This document shows, piece after piece, positions 8,429-16,238 of a stretch of DNA of 64,000 nt; position 1 is the first letter of the stretch, and each line of letters opens with the position of its first letter. The position numbers and the translations under genes are program-made. The notes below the pieces were generated by a model. The model searched no databases and had not been told where the DNA came from. It worked only from the letters and a program-made list of their open reading frames with translations. The DNA is from Bacillota bacterium (lineage in GTDB: Bacteria; Bacillota; UBA4882; UBA8346): positions 186,001-250,000 of the forward strand of contig JAFABB010000040.1 of NCBI GenBank assembly GCA_023426245.1, given 5' to 3'.

Positions 8429-9517
8429 TTACATCTTCATGCCGCCCATGTTGTCGGTTGCCGATTTTAACTGACTTTCCGAATCAATAAAGAAATTTGC
8501 CGCACTGACGACCTTTTCTCCGGCTTTCACTCCGGAAATAACTTCATAAAATCCTTCCGCCCGCCGCCCGACGACAAGCTCCCGAGGCTCAAAGTAACCT
8601 TCGCCCGTATTGACAAAGGCAATCTGTCGCCCGCCGCTATCAATGACAGCTTCTTCCGGTAATGCCAGTACCGTCCCGATTGGCACCTCGATTTCCGCAT
8701 TGACAAAGCCTTGATGGGATAGCCGACCATCATTATTCTCCGCCAAAATACGCGTCCGGACGCTTTGATTCCCCGGATCAACCACTGTATCGAGTGAGTC
8801 GACAACTCCATAAAAATTTTTCCCGGGTAATTGGGGACTGGAAAGTCGGACTCGTTGTCCCCGCTGAATGTAGGGTAGATCGTTGGGATAGATTTGAGCA
8901 TAAACCCATGTCCGGGTTGAATTTGTTCCTTCAATCAGTGAATCATCGGGTTTCCCCCGCCCCGCCAGCGCTTTAATTTGAGCATCGCTATATCCGGCAA
9001 TGATTAATTTTTTTCTAGCCGCATCCAGTATCACCAGGGCGATTCGCCGGCTTTCGTCGCCGTCCGCCAGACTTCGATAATATTGATAAGCGCTTATATA
9101 CTCCTGCTGGGAAGAGTATAGGTCCGTATCATGCGAAATGACACCGTAGGCCCGAATGAGCCGCTTCAGGGTGCGTTTGCCTGCAGTCTCCGTTTTCACG
9201 CCGATCAATTGCTGCTTTCTGGAGTCAAGCTGAACCATACTATATCCGGCGGGTTTAGAGCCTCCTTGCCCCATATCCATAGAGTTCATGGAACCCATGG
9301 AGTCCATAGATTCTTGATCCATTTTCATGGGTTCGTTTGACGAATTACTACTCATTTCGATTTCACTCATGGAGTCCGCTCCCTCACCCATATCCATCTG
9401 GCTCATGGAATCGTCCCCCACTGGTTTGGCTGATTTCATTTGGTGATAAACTGTGATTCCTCCAAGCGACAGACCCATCAATACTACTAACCCCATCCCA
9501 ACCCATTTCAATTTCAT
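8429..9517 (-). CDS. CusB-like RND periplasmic adaptor (membrane fusion protein), Met-rich N-terminus
   Basis: 362 residues starting at the ATG at 9517, which overlaps the channel gene's TGA (ATGA) and has GGGGGGAG about 5 nt upstream; an ATG 15 nt earlier is less likely. A signal-anchor helix (about 7-24) is followed by a Met-rich segment with 12 methionines between residues 38 and 82 (MSQMDM, MKM, MDSMGSMNSMDM), as in CusB/CusF-type Cu(I)/Ag(I) ligation. The adaptor core then begins with KQQLIGVKTETAG and runs through a short hairpin, lipoyl-like and beta-barrel segments to the end MGGMKM. It should bridge pump and channel and pass metal to the pump. The Met cluster is the strongest hint of Cu/Ag specificity. 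Confidence 0.93.
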   Translation of the reverse strand: MKLKWVGMGLVVLMGLSLGGITVYHQMKSAKPVGDDSMSQMDMGEGADSMSEIEMSSNSSNEPMKMDQESMDSMGSMNSMDMGQGGSKPAGYSMVQLDSRKQQLIGVKTETAGKRTLKRLIRAYGVISHDTDLYSSQQEYISAYQYYRSLADGDESRRIALVILDAARKKLIIAGYSDAQIKALAGRGKPDDSLIEGTNSTRTWVYAQIYPNDLPYIQRGQRVRLSSPQLPGKNFYGVVDSLDTVVDPGNQSVRTRILAENNDGRLSHQGFVNAEIEVPIGTVLALPEEAVIDSGGRQIAFVNTGEGYFEPRELVVGRRAEGFYEVISGVKAGEKVVSAANFFIDSESQLKSATDNMGGMKM

Positions 9518-10821
9518 AAGTTCTCCCCCCATTGCAAAGCTTCCGCCGTGAAATAATCGAGATAAACCCGTTGTTCCACTAAAAGCTGTTTGGTTTTTTC
9601 CAGAGCCAAAGATGAATCATAGAAGGTTTGGAATGAATCGATCAATTCACTAAAACCAATCCGGTTCACCTGGTAATCCTTTAACGCCACTTCAAATGCT
9701 TGTTCTGAAGTTCTTTGAATTGTGGATTGATACAAAATCAACGTTTCATTCGCTTTCTTCAGTGCCGTATATCGGGATTGAACTTCACTGGTGACCATGT
9801 TTTCCGTTTCTTCCCGTTCCCGGGTTGCCCCTTCGCTCATCAAACCTGCAGCCTTCGCTGAAGGAATTTGCTTGGACGAAAGGAACAGGGGTAACGGAAC
9901 TGAAATTCCCAGGGTATAAGTTTTATCCCCACCGGCCATAAAGTCGAGGGCTCCTTTGATCGTGAAGTCCGGGACGAGCTCTAATTTCATCTGCTCTCTC
10001 TCAGCCTTGGCGCTGTGTTCCATGGCTTCCTTCATCCGTATTTCCGGGAAATTGGCCAAAGCCATGGTCAGGATTTCTTTTTCCGAAGGGATTTGGGTCA
10101 GAGGGGAGAGGGTATAAGAAAAAGTAGTCTCTGGAAGAATAGTCCCTCCCAGCATAGCAGAAAGCTCAGCTATCATTCGGGCCCGTTCGGCTTCCATCCC
10201 CAGAACTTCCGTTTGCACCATGGCTTTCATATTGTTAGTCCTGATATATTCCGATAAAGTGGCTTTTCCACCGCTATATTGAGCCGCAATAACCGCCCCC
10301 ATGGCCTCCAGTTGTTTCTGTTTCCGCTTTTCTATGGTAAGGCTTACATCTATGGATGCAATACCGTAATACATTAAAGACACATCTTTTTTTACACCCA
10401 ACCGTTTCAGCTCATAGCTTTCATTAGCGACCTCAGCATCTGCCTGTTGCCGTTTGGAGGCGGCCTTCAATTTGCCGGGAAAAGGAACCATTTGACTCAA
10501 GGCCACCTCAGTTCCTTGGGTTGATGAATCCATCACCGAGCCGAGCGGGTTGTTCATCGATTCCACCATCAACTCCGGATCAGGCAGGACCGATACGGTC
10601 CGGACTTTAATGGCAGCCGAGTCGGCATATTTTTTTGCGGCAATAATTCCCGGATTGTTTGAAAGCGCAATCGATATCAAGGAATTTAAATTTTTCCCCG
10701 ATAGGGATGAATTCGAATCGCCAAATGCAGATGTCCCGGCGAATAAAAACAACATTCCCAATCCCAAAGCAGCGATACTCTTGATCTTTTTCTGAAATAA
10801 CGTTGAATTTCGCGGATTCAT
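9514..10821 (-). CDS. TolC-family outer-membrane efflux protein (CusC-like)
   Basis: 435 residues with a signal peptide (about 1-34, ...LFAGTSAFG). Two repeats rich in long amphipathic helices follow, as in outer membrane efflux proteins: ALSNNPGIIAAKKYADSAA and PDPELMVESMNNPLG near the start, VPDFTIKGALDFM and TLGISVPLPLF in the middle, and a C-terminal helical part. It is the first gene of the operon and overlaps the adaptor by 4 nt. A channel of this family needs an outer membrane, so it is evidence for a diderm cell envelope. The promoter region with paired direct repeats lies 120-180 nt upstream. Confidence 0.92.
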   Translation of the reverse strand: MNPRNSTLFQKKIKSIAALGLGMLFLFAGTSAFGDSNSSLSGKNLNSLISIALSNNPGIIAAKKYADSAAIKVRTVSVLPDPELMVESMNNPLGSVMDSSTQGTEVALSQMVPFPGKLKAASKRQQADAEVANESYELKRLGVKKDVSLMYYGIASIDVSLTIEKRKQKQLEAMGAVIAAQYSGGKATLSEYIRTNNMKAMVQTEVLGMEAERARMIAELSAMLGGTILPETTFSYTLSPLTQIPSEKEILTMALANFPEIRMKEAMEHSAKAEREQMKLELVPDFTIKGALDFMAGGDKTYTLGISVPLPLFLSSKQIPSAKAAGLMSEGATREREETENMVTSEVQSRYTALKKANETLILYQSTIQRTSEQAFEVALKDYQVNRIGFSELIDSFQTFYDSSLALEKTKQLLVEQRVYLDYFTAEALQWGENL

Positions 10822-10942
10822 TCTATGGACGCTCCTTTCATTTTCAATTCAAAAAGCTCTTTAATTTAACAAATGGGTTTACTAATGTTTCATGATGACC
10901 ACAGACTAAAGAATCATTGGGCCAATTGAATTTCATAGTCGA

Positions 10943-10998
10943 ATTATACGAGTTTAACCTTAACGTAAGCTGAGAGAAACCTTAAAATACCCTGAGAG
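10943..10998 (-). promoter_or_regulatory. probable activator-dependent promoter of the efflux operon with two 21-bp direct repeats
   Basis: On the minus strand a TATAAT -10 (complement of 10943-10948) is preceded by two direct repeats at 10956-10976 and 10978-10998. They match at 17 of 21 positions: both begin AACCTTAA and end TGAGAG as read on the plus strand. The spacing is 22 bp. There is no good -35 box. This is the arrangement expected when an OmpR-family regulator binds two turns apart next to the polymerase. The neighbouring two-component pair (11047-13157) is the obvious candidate. Confidence 0.65.
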
Positions 10999-11046
10999 TT
11001 CTTATCATTGTTTCATCTGGAAACCAACCCCAACTTACCGCCTAAT

Positions 11047-12435
11047 CTATCGGTTTACAACAGGGATGGTTACAGATACCGACAAACCCCGCGGTTTCTT
11101 ATTGCTCAAACTGATATTGCCGCCGTGATAACTAAGAATTGATTTTACGATTGCCAATCCCAGACCTGTTCCAGTTACTTGGGACCTAACATTGGTAGCC
11201 CGGTAAAAGCGGTTAAAAACTAACTTGATTTCATTTTCGGGTATGCCGGGACCGTCATCATTCATTTCCAACCAGGCCAACTTCCCCTGTTGGAAAACCT
11301 TGATATGAATTTGACCGCCCTCCGGTGAATATTTGATTGCATTATCCAATAAGATTACGATGACCTCATGTAATCTTCCCGAATCGCCATTTATCCAAAT
11401 CGGGCCGGGTGTTTCCAAAACAATTGTTTTGTGAAGGATTTCTTGTCGCAATTGGTAACTTTGTGAAACTTCATGAACAACTTGACAAAAATCCAGTTTT
11501 TCCAGTATCAATGATCCCGCGGCCTCAGCCCTGGTAAGCATCAATAATTCGTTCACGAGTCTGGTCATCCGGTTGGCTTCGGAAATCGTATCTTCAAGGG
11601 CGGCCAGCCTTTCATTTTCCCGTGCCTTAACAGCTCGCTTCATAAATTCCAAATTTGTTCGAATGGAAGTCAAAGGTGTTCTTAGTTCGTGGGAGGCATC
11701 CGCCAAAAATTTTTTCTGGGCGGTATAAGACATCTCCAGTGAAAGGAGCATTCGATTTAAGGCGCCCGACAATTCGCCGAATTCATCTTTTTCACTGAAA
11801 CTGTTAATTCTCCGACTCAGTTCTCCAGATATCGCTATATTCAAAGCATCCTTCGTCATCGTTTTTACCGGATTCAAGGTTCTTCCCACAAACGCCCAGG
11901 AAATAATGGCGCAGGCAATAACGGCAATGATCCAGGTAATGCTTAAGGTGACGGTAAGTTCGGACAAGGTTTCCTTTACATGCATTAACGACCTGCCCAA
12001 AACTAAAATTTTTTGGTTTCGGATGGGTTTGTAATAAATCCGATACGGCTGGGAATCTAAACTAATCGTAGCATAAGAATCCCGTGTTATTGGCGAATGG
12101 AACTTTAGGAAATTTTGTAATTGGCTAAGACTTCTTTTGGATAAAATCGGATATTCGGAATCTATTTTTTTATCGAGGGGAATCACCAAGGAAAATGAAT
12201 CGAGCAGATTCGCATGGAATGAACTCCGGGAGGAACTCGAAGAATTATGTTGATCAGCAGGGGAGATTTCTCGATCGATAAATTCATTGGAATGGCTGGC
12301 CCAAGACTCAAGAGAGCCGTCTACTTCTGCATAAAGATGATATTGGAAGGCCATAAACAAACCCATGATGAAAACCAATAAAAATCCGGCCAATATGATC
12401 GTATGCCAAACCACTAAATGTTTTCGAATATTCAT
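11047..12435 (-). CDS. sensor histidine kinase (CusS-like position)
   Basis: 462 residues. A transmembrane helix (about 8-30) and a second (about 163-184) enclose a sensor loop with an odd Ser-rich stretch (NSSSSSRSS near residue 65). A HAMP linker follows. The dimerisation box FLADASHELRTPLTSIR has its phospho-acceptor at His249. The ATP-binding domain has DNAIKYSPEGG (N-box), DDGPGIP (G1) and GTGLGLAIVKSIL (G2). Its ATG overlaps the response regulator's TGA (ATGA). It lies divergently from nothing and next to the RND operon on the same strand, so it is likely the metal or envelope-stress sensor for that pump. Confidence 0.95.
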   Translation of the reverse strand: MNIRKHLVVWHTIILAGFLLVFIMGLFMAFQYHLYAEVDGSLESWASHSNEFIDREISPADQHNSSSSSRSSFHANLLDSFSLVIPLDKKIDSEYPILSKRSLSQLQNFLKFHSPITRDSYATISLDSQPYRIYYKPIRNQKILVLGRSLMHVKETLSELTVTLSITWIIAVIACAIISWAFVGRTLNPVKTMTKDALNIAISGELSRRINSFSEKDEFGELSGALNRMLLSLEMSYTAQKKFLADASHELRTPLTSIRTNLEFMKRAVKARENERLAALEDTISEANRMTRLVNELLMLTRAEAAGSLILEKLDFCQVVHEVSQSYQLRQEILHKTIVLETPGPIWINGDSGRLHEVIVILLDNAIKYSPEGGQIHIKVFQQGKLAWLEMNDDGPGIPENEIKLVFNRFYRATNVRSQVTGTGLGLAIVKSILSYHGGNISLSNKKPRGLSVSVTIPVVNR

Positions 12436-13157
12436 CGTTTTACTTTATCCTCATGGGATGCGTCTTGCCGGTAACGCCGGCAATCCAGAATATATCCCAT
12501 CCCCCGGACCGTATGGATGAGACGGTCCCCGCCTTCCCGCTCCAATTTCATTCGCAGATAAGAAATATATACTTCGACAATATTGAAATCACCCCCGAAG
12601 TCATACCCCCACACCCAATCAAGGATCGCCTCCTTGGAAAGTACTTGCCGGGGGTTTGACATCAGGTAGAAAAGAAGTTGATATTCTGTGGCCGAGAGTT
12701 GAATAAGACTTCCATTTCGGGTAGCCGTCATATTCTTGGTATTTAGAACCAAGTCCTCAAAATTCAACGTATCCAGCGATTTTTGAGTATGAATGTTGTT
12801 ACGCCTCAACAATACCCGGATCCTGGCAATCAGCTCTTCAAAAGCAAACGGTTTGACGAGGTAATCATCGCCTCCATTTTCCAAACCCAGCACGCGGTCA
12901 CCGACTTCATCCCGAGCTGAAAGGAAAAGAACCGGAATCGCTGACCTTTTTTTGATAGTCTGACAAATATCAATTCCGGATATATCGGGCATCATTACAT
13001 CCAAGATAATGAGATCGGGCTTTGTCGACTCAAATAATGCAACTCCCTCCTGACCGTTATTGGCAACCTCTACCTGAAAATTTTCATAGGTCAAAACTCG
13101 CTTTAAAGAACTGGCAATCATTTGATCATCATCGATGACTAAAATTTTTGGATTCAT
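12432..13157 (-). CDS. OmpR/PhoB-family response regulator (CusR-like position)
   Basis: 241 residues. The receiver domain has DDD at 9-11, the phospho-acceptor Asp53 in LIILDVMMPD and Lys in LVKPFAFEEL. The winged-helix domain has VWGYDFGGDFNIVEVYISYLRMKLE and HTVRGMGYILD. Translation is coupled to the kinase (4-nt overlap). The probable binding sites are the two 21-bp repeats upstream of the TolC-like gene (10956-10998). An AT-rich leader of about 170 nt precedes it. Assignment to the pump is from position. Confidence 0.95.
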   Translation of the reverse strand: MNPKILVIDDDQMIASSLKRVLTYENFQVEVANNGQEGVALFESTKPDLIILDVMMPDISGIDICQTIKKRSAIPVLFLSARDEVGDRVLGLENGGDDYLVKPFAFEELIARIRVLLRRNNIHTQKSLDTLNFEDLVLNTKNMTATRNGSLIQLSATEYQLLFYLMSNPRQVLSKEAILDWVWGYDFGGDFNIVEVYISYLRMKLEREGGDRLIHTVRGMGYILDCRRYRQDASHEDKVKR

Positions 13158-13336
13158 TTCAATCTCCCCATTCAGTTTTTAAAGGACTTATAAGATTTGC
13201 TCTCACTACAGTTTGAGTCTAGCCTTAATGGATGCAGTTAGAGTGGTAACTTTCTCGTAATTCATTATATCTACCCGATGTGAAGATTTTAAGGAGATCA
13301 AAATGTACAAACTTGGGATTTAAACTTTTTGATTTT

Positions 13337-13610
13337 CATTCATCCAATTGTCCGGATCATTTTTTCAATGGTTTTTTCCCATCGACCGATGATCGAAATC
13401 ATTTCAGCAATTGTTCATTCCCTTCACCCAATCGCCCGGTTCATTTTTTCAATTAATTTTTCCGATCATCCAATTGTTTTTGGCCATCATCCAATCGTCC
13501 GGATCATTTCAGCAATCGGATTTTCTCGTCAACCCATTGTTTTTTTATTTCAACCCATCCCTTTTGGTTATCATCCAATGGTTAAAACCATTTCAGGATT
13601 TAACGGTTTC
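13337..13610. repeat. degenerate tandem repeat with a 21-nt period
   Basis: The anchor CATCCAATYG or variants (CACCCAAT, CAACCCAT) recurs at 13341, 13425, 13467, 13488, 13530, 13551 and 13572. All these steps are multiples of 21; one further degenerate copy at 13380 is slightly out of register. Many copies are followed by a T-rich run such as TCATTTTTTCAAT. The plus strand is open across it from TTG 13329 to 13679, giving a peptide with a heptad theme (HPIVRII, HPIARFI), but there is no ribosome site and the frame runs into the ilvBN terminator. I treat it as repetitive DNA. The 13158-13336 stretch holds only the leader of the response regulator. Confidence 0.8.
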
Positions 13611-13656
13611 CGGCTCATCATGAAAAAAATTCCCTTTCGAAATTCGAAAAAAATAA

Positions 13657-13702
13657 AGGGAGTGTCTCTTACTACTTAAAAAGTAGTTTTGCGACACTCC
13701 CT
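13657..13702 (-). terminator. terminator of ilvB-ilvN
   Basis: AGGGAGTGTC (13657-13666) pairs with GACACTCCCT (13693-13702), with a second inner ACTACTT/AAGTAGT stem. On the minus strand it is followed by TTTATTTTTTT, as expected about 40 nt after ilvN. Confidence 0.85.
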
Positions 13703-13743
13703 CAATGAATGCTTTGTAAAGAACTAAATTCGCCTCTGATCTT

Positions 13744-14238
13744 TTATTTATCCCCTTTTTTGGGTGTGCGTAACATGGCGATTTGTCCTGTGCGGACAAT
13801 TTCACGGATTCCATATGGCCTTAACAGGGCAATCAAAGCCTCTATCTTTTCAATTCCGCCGGTAATCTCGATCACAACCGCCCGGCTGCTGACATCCACA
13901 ACCTTAGCCCGGAAAATATCGACGATTTGCAATATTTCGGCCCGGTTCTGGGACCCGGCATTGACTTTAATCAAGGCCAATTCCCGTTCCACCGCTTCTT
14001 TGACCGGGATATCGTTTACCTTAACGACATCAACCAGTTTATACAGCTGCTTCTCAATTTGTTCGACAACCTCGTCTTCCGCGGTATCGACCACGATAAT
14101 CATCCGCGATTGTTGAGGCTCTTCGGAATGGCCCACGGCGATACTTTCGATGTTATAACCGCGGCGGCTGAAAAGGCCGGCCACTCTGGCCATCACCCCG
14201 GAACGATCCATTACCAAGGCAGATATAATATGACGCAT
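13744..14238 (-). CDS. ilvN: acetolactate synthase small (regulatory) subunit
   Basis: 164 residues. An N-terminal ACT domain begins MRHIISALVMDRSGVMARVAGLFSRRGYNIESIAVG, the standard start of IlvN/IlvH. A C-terminal domain (about 80-160) contains ELALIKVNA and the terminal repeat region. It binds the catalytic subunit and gives feedback control by valine in the family. Its ATG overlaps the ilvB stop (TGATG), so the two subunits are translationally coupled. Full length for the Bacillota form. Confidence 0.96.
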   Translation of the reverse strand: MRHIISALVMDRSGVMARVAGLFSRRGYNIESIAVGHSEEPQQSRMIIVVDTAEDEVVEQIEKQLYKLVDVVKVNDIPVKEAVERELALIKVNAGSQNRAEILQIVDIFRAKVVDVSSRAVVIEITGGIEKIEALIALLRPYGIREIVRTGQIAMLRTPKKGDK

Positions 14239-15905
14239 CAGCTATTCACCCCCATCATTTTGTTAATGGAGCCCCCAGCCGGGACCATCGGCAATACATT
14301 TTCTTCCCGTTCCACCTGGCAATCGATGACGACCGGCCCGGGAGTTGCAAATCCTTCGGTTAAAACAGCCGTTAAATCTTTGCTTTCTTTTACGCGAAAT
14401 CCTTTGGCGCCATAGGCCTCGGCTATTTTCACGAAATCGGGATTGGATTCAAGGACTGTAGCAGAGTACCGTTTATTAAAGAAAAACTCCTGCCACTGGC
14501 GAACCATGCCTAAATAAAAGTTATTCAAAATAACGACCTTCACCGGTATTTGGTGAGCCACAGCGGTACCCAACTCTTGAATATTCATTTGAAAACTGCC
14601 GTCACCTGCGATATCAATCACCAACCGGTCCGGATTTCCAATCTGCGCTCCAATGGCTGCGGGGAAACCAAACCCCATGGTGCCTAAGCCCCCGGAAGTA
14701 ATGAAAGAACGAGGTCTGGTAAACTGATAGTAATGAGCGGCCCACATTTGATGCTGACCAACCTCCGTGCAGATAATGGCTTCCCCTTTGGTGATGTTAC
14801 TAATTTCCTCAATGACTTTCTGAGGTTTTAACCCCTTCGGCTCATATTGCAGCGGGTAATCTTTTCGCCAGCCGGAAATGCGTTCGAGCCACTCCGGATG
14901 ATGGGTCCCCGAACACCGCTCCAGCAACATTTCCAGGACCAATTTAACATCCCCCACGATGGGAATCGCGCAGCCGATATTTTTGCCGATCTCCGCCGGA
15001 TCGATATCAATATGAACAATTTGAGCTTGAGGCGCAAAAGTCTCAAGATTTCCGGTAACCCGGTCGTCAAAACGGGCTCCTATGGCAAAAAGCAGGTCGC
15101 ATTCACTCACCGCAAAGTTGGCGGCGGCCGTACCATGCATCCCTAACATCCCCAGATTTAAGCGGTGGTTACTTGGGAAAGCGCTCATACCCATTAAAGT
15201 GGTTGTAACCGGCGCTTCCAAAAGTTCCGCTAAGTTTAGCAACTCCTGATGGGCTCCGGCGGTAACCACACCGCCTCCAACATATAACAAAGGCTTTTTG
15301 GCATTTTGAAGCGCTTCCGTTGCATCCTTCACCTGCCTGGCATTCCCGATATAATTCGGCTTATAACCCGGCAAATCGATTGTCTCCGGATATTCCGGAT
15401 TTTCTTTTAAGGCTTGCAAATCCTTGGGCAAATCTATCAAAACCGGTCCCGGACGTCCGGTCTTGGCAATATGAAAAGCTTCTTTCACAATTCTCGGTAA
15501 ATCTTTAATATCCCGAACTAAATAATTGTGTTTGGTAATCGGAAGAGTAATTCCGGTAATATCGGCCTCTTGAAAGGAATCCCCACCGATAAGGGAAGTC
15601 GGTACCTGACCAGTGATGGCTACCATCGGCACCGAATCCATGTACGCATTGGCAATCCCGGTCACCAAATTCGTTGCGCCGGGTCCCGATGTTGCCAGAC
15701 ATACTCCGACTTTTCCGGTGCTTCTGGCATAACCGTCTGCCGCATGGGCAGCACCCTGTTCATGGCGTACCAATATATTCCGAATTTTAGAATCATATAG
15801 CGCATCATAAATCGGTATTACCTGCCCGCCCGGATAACCAAAGATAACATCGACTCCCTCTCTTTGTAAACACTCCAACAGGATTTCCGCCCCTGATATT
15901 TTCAT
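14238..15905 (-). CDS. ilvB: acetolactate synthase large (catalytic) subunit
   Basis: 555 residues. ThDP- and FAD-dependent enzyme condensing two pyruvates (or pyruvate with 2-oxobutyrate), the first step to valine, leucine and isoleucine. The N-terminal domain has VIFGYPGGQVIPIYDAL and VRHEQGAAHAADGYARSTG with the catalytic Glu. The FAD domain is central. The C-terminal ThDP motif is GDGSFQMNIQELGTAV...NN. GGAGG lies 6 nt ahead of the ATG. A strong promoter is visible at 15945-15973. No T-box or leader peptide was seen. Confidence 0.97.
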   Translation of the reverse strand: MKISGAEILLECLQREGVDVIFGYPGGQVIPIYDALYDSKIRNILVRHEQGAAHAADGYARSTGKVGVCLATSGPGATNLVTGIANAYMDSVPMVAITGQVPTSLIGGDSFQEADITGITLPITKHNYLVRDIKDLPRIVKEAFHIAKTGRPGPVLIDLPKDLQALKENPEYPETIDLPGYKPNYIGNARQVKDATEALQNAKKPLLYVGGGVVTAGAHQELLNLAELLEAPVTTTLMGMSAFPSNHRLNLGMLGMHGTAAANFAVSECDLLFAIGARFDDRVTGNLETFAPQAQIVHIDIDPAEIGKNIGCAIPIVGDVKLVLEMLLERCSGTHHPEWLERISGWRKDYPLQYEPKGLKPQKVIEEISNITKGEAIICTEVGQHQMWAAHYYQFTRPRSFITSGGLGTMGFGFPAAIGAQIGNPDRLVIDIAGDGSFQMNIQELGTAVAHQIPVKVVILNNFYLGMVRQWQEFFFNKRYSATVLESNPDFVKIAEAYGAKGFRVKESKDLTAVLTEGFATPGPVVIDCQVEREENVLPMVPAGGSINKMMGVNS

Positions 15906-15944
15906 TTTTCATCCTCCGGGTTCCAAATTAAATATTTACATTCT

Positions 15945-15973
15945 ATAATAATGCCAGACATATTAATTGTCAA
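15945..15973 (-). promoter_or_regulatory. sigma-A promoter of ilvBN, with a possible CodY-like box nearby
   Basis: On the minus strand TTGACA (complement of 15968-15973) and TATTAT (complement of 15945-15950) are 17 bp apart. AATTTTCTAATACTC just upstream (from 15986) is a partial match to the CodY consensus AATTTTCWGAAAATT. CodY commonly controls ilv genes in Bacillota, but this match is weak. The rest of 15974-16103 holds nothing I recognise. Confidence 0.7.
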
Positions 15974-16103
15974 TATTTAATTAAAAATTTTCTAATACTC
16001 GCCAATGAACGATTTCTACAATTCGAATCCACAAAATCCTTTATCAACGAGTATTATTTTTTTCAAGATCCTATAATGCCACTATTGTTCTAATAAACTT
16101 CAA

Positions 16104-16128
16104 GCCGTCTCTTTTTAAAAGAGACGGC
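16104..16128 (-). terminator. hairpin terminator after ilvD
   Basis: A perfect 12-bp stem (GCCGTCTCTTTT with AAAAGAGACGGC) with a one-base loop, about 110 nt past the ilvD stop. The T-run after the stem is short, so it may act with a second signal. Confidence 0.6.
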
Positions 16129-16238
16129 CCCGCATTCCTAAAAACGCTGATTTTTAGTACCCAATCATCACTTATCGTGGAATCTTATAAAAAAGGTTTT
16201 TGATCCTGCAAATCGCGTCTATTCCCTGTTGACTCGGT

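Noticed and set aside
13337..13610. CRISPR-like array
   Set aside because: The period of 21 nt is uniform and the whole unit diverges; there are no constant repeats or unique spacers.
13329..13679. Open plus-strand frame with heptad HPIV-type repeats
   Set aside because: No ribosome-binding site, TTG start, runs into the ilvBN terminator, and a 21-nt repeat keeps a frame open by chance once one unit is open.
15906..16103. T-box or leader-peptide attenuator upstream of ilvB
   Set aside because: No T-box sequence, specifier hairpin or Leu/Val/Ile-rich leader is visible; an ordinary promoter lies close to the gene.
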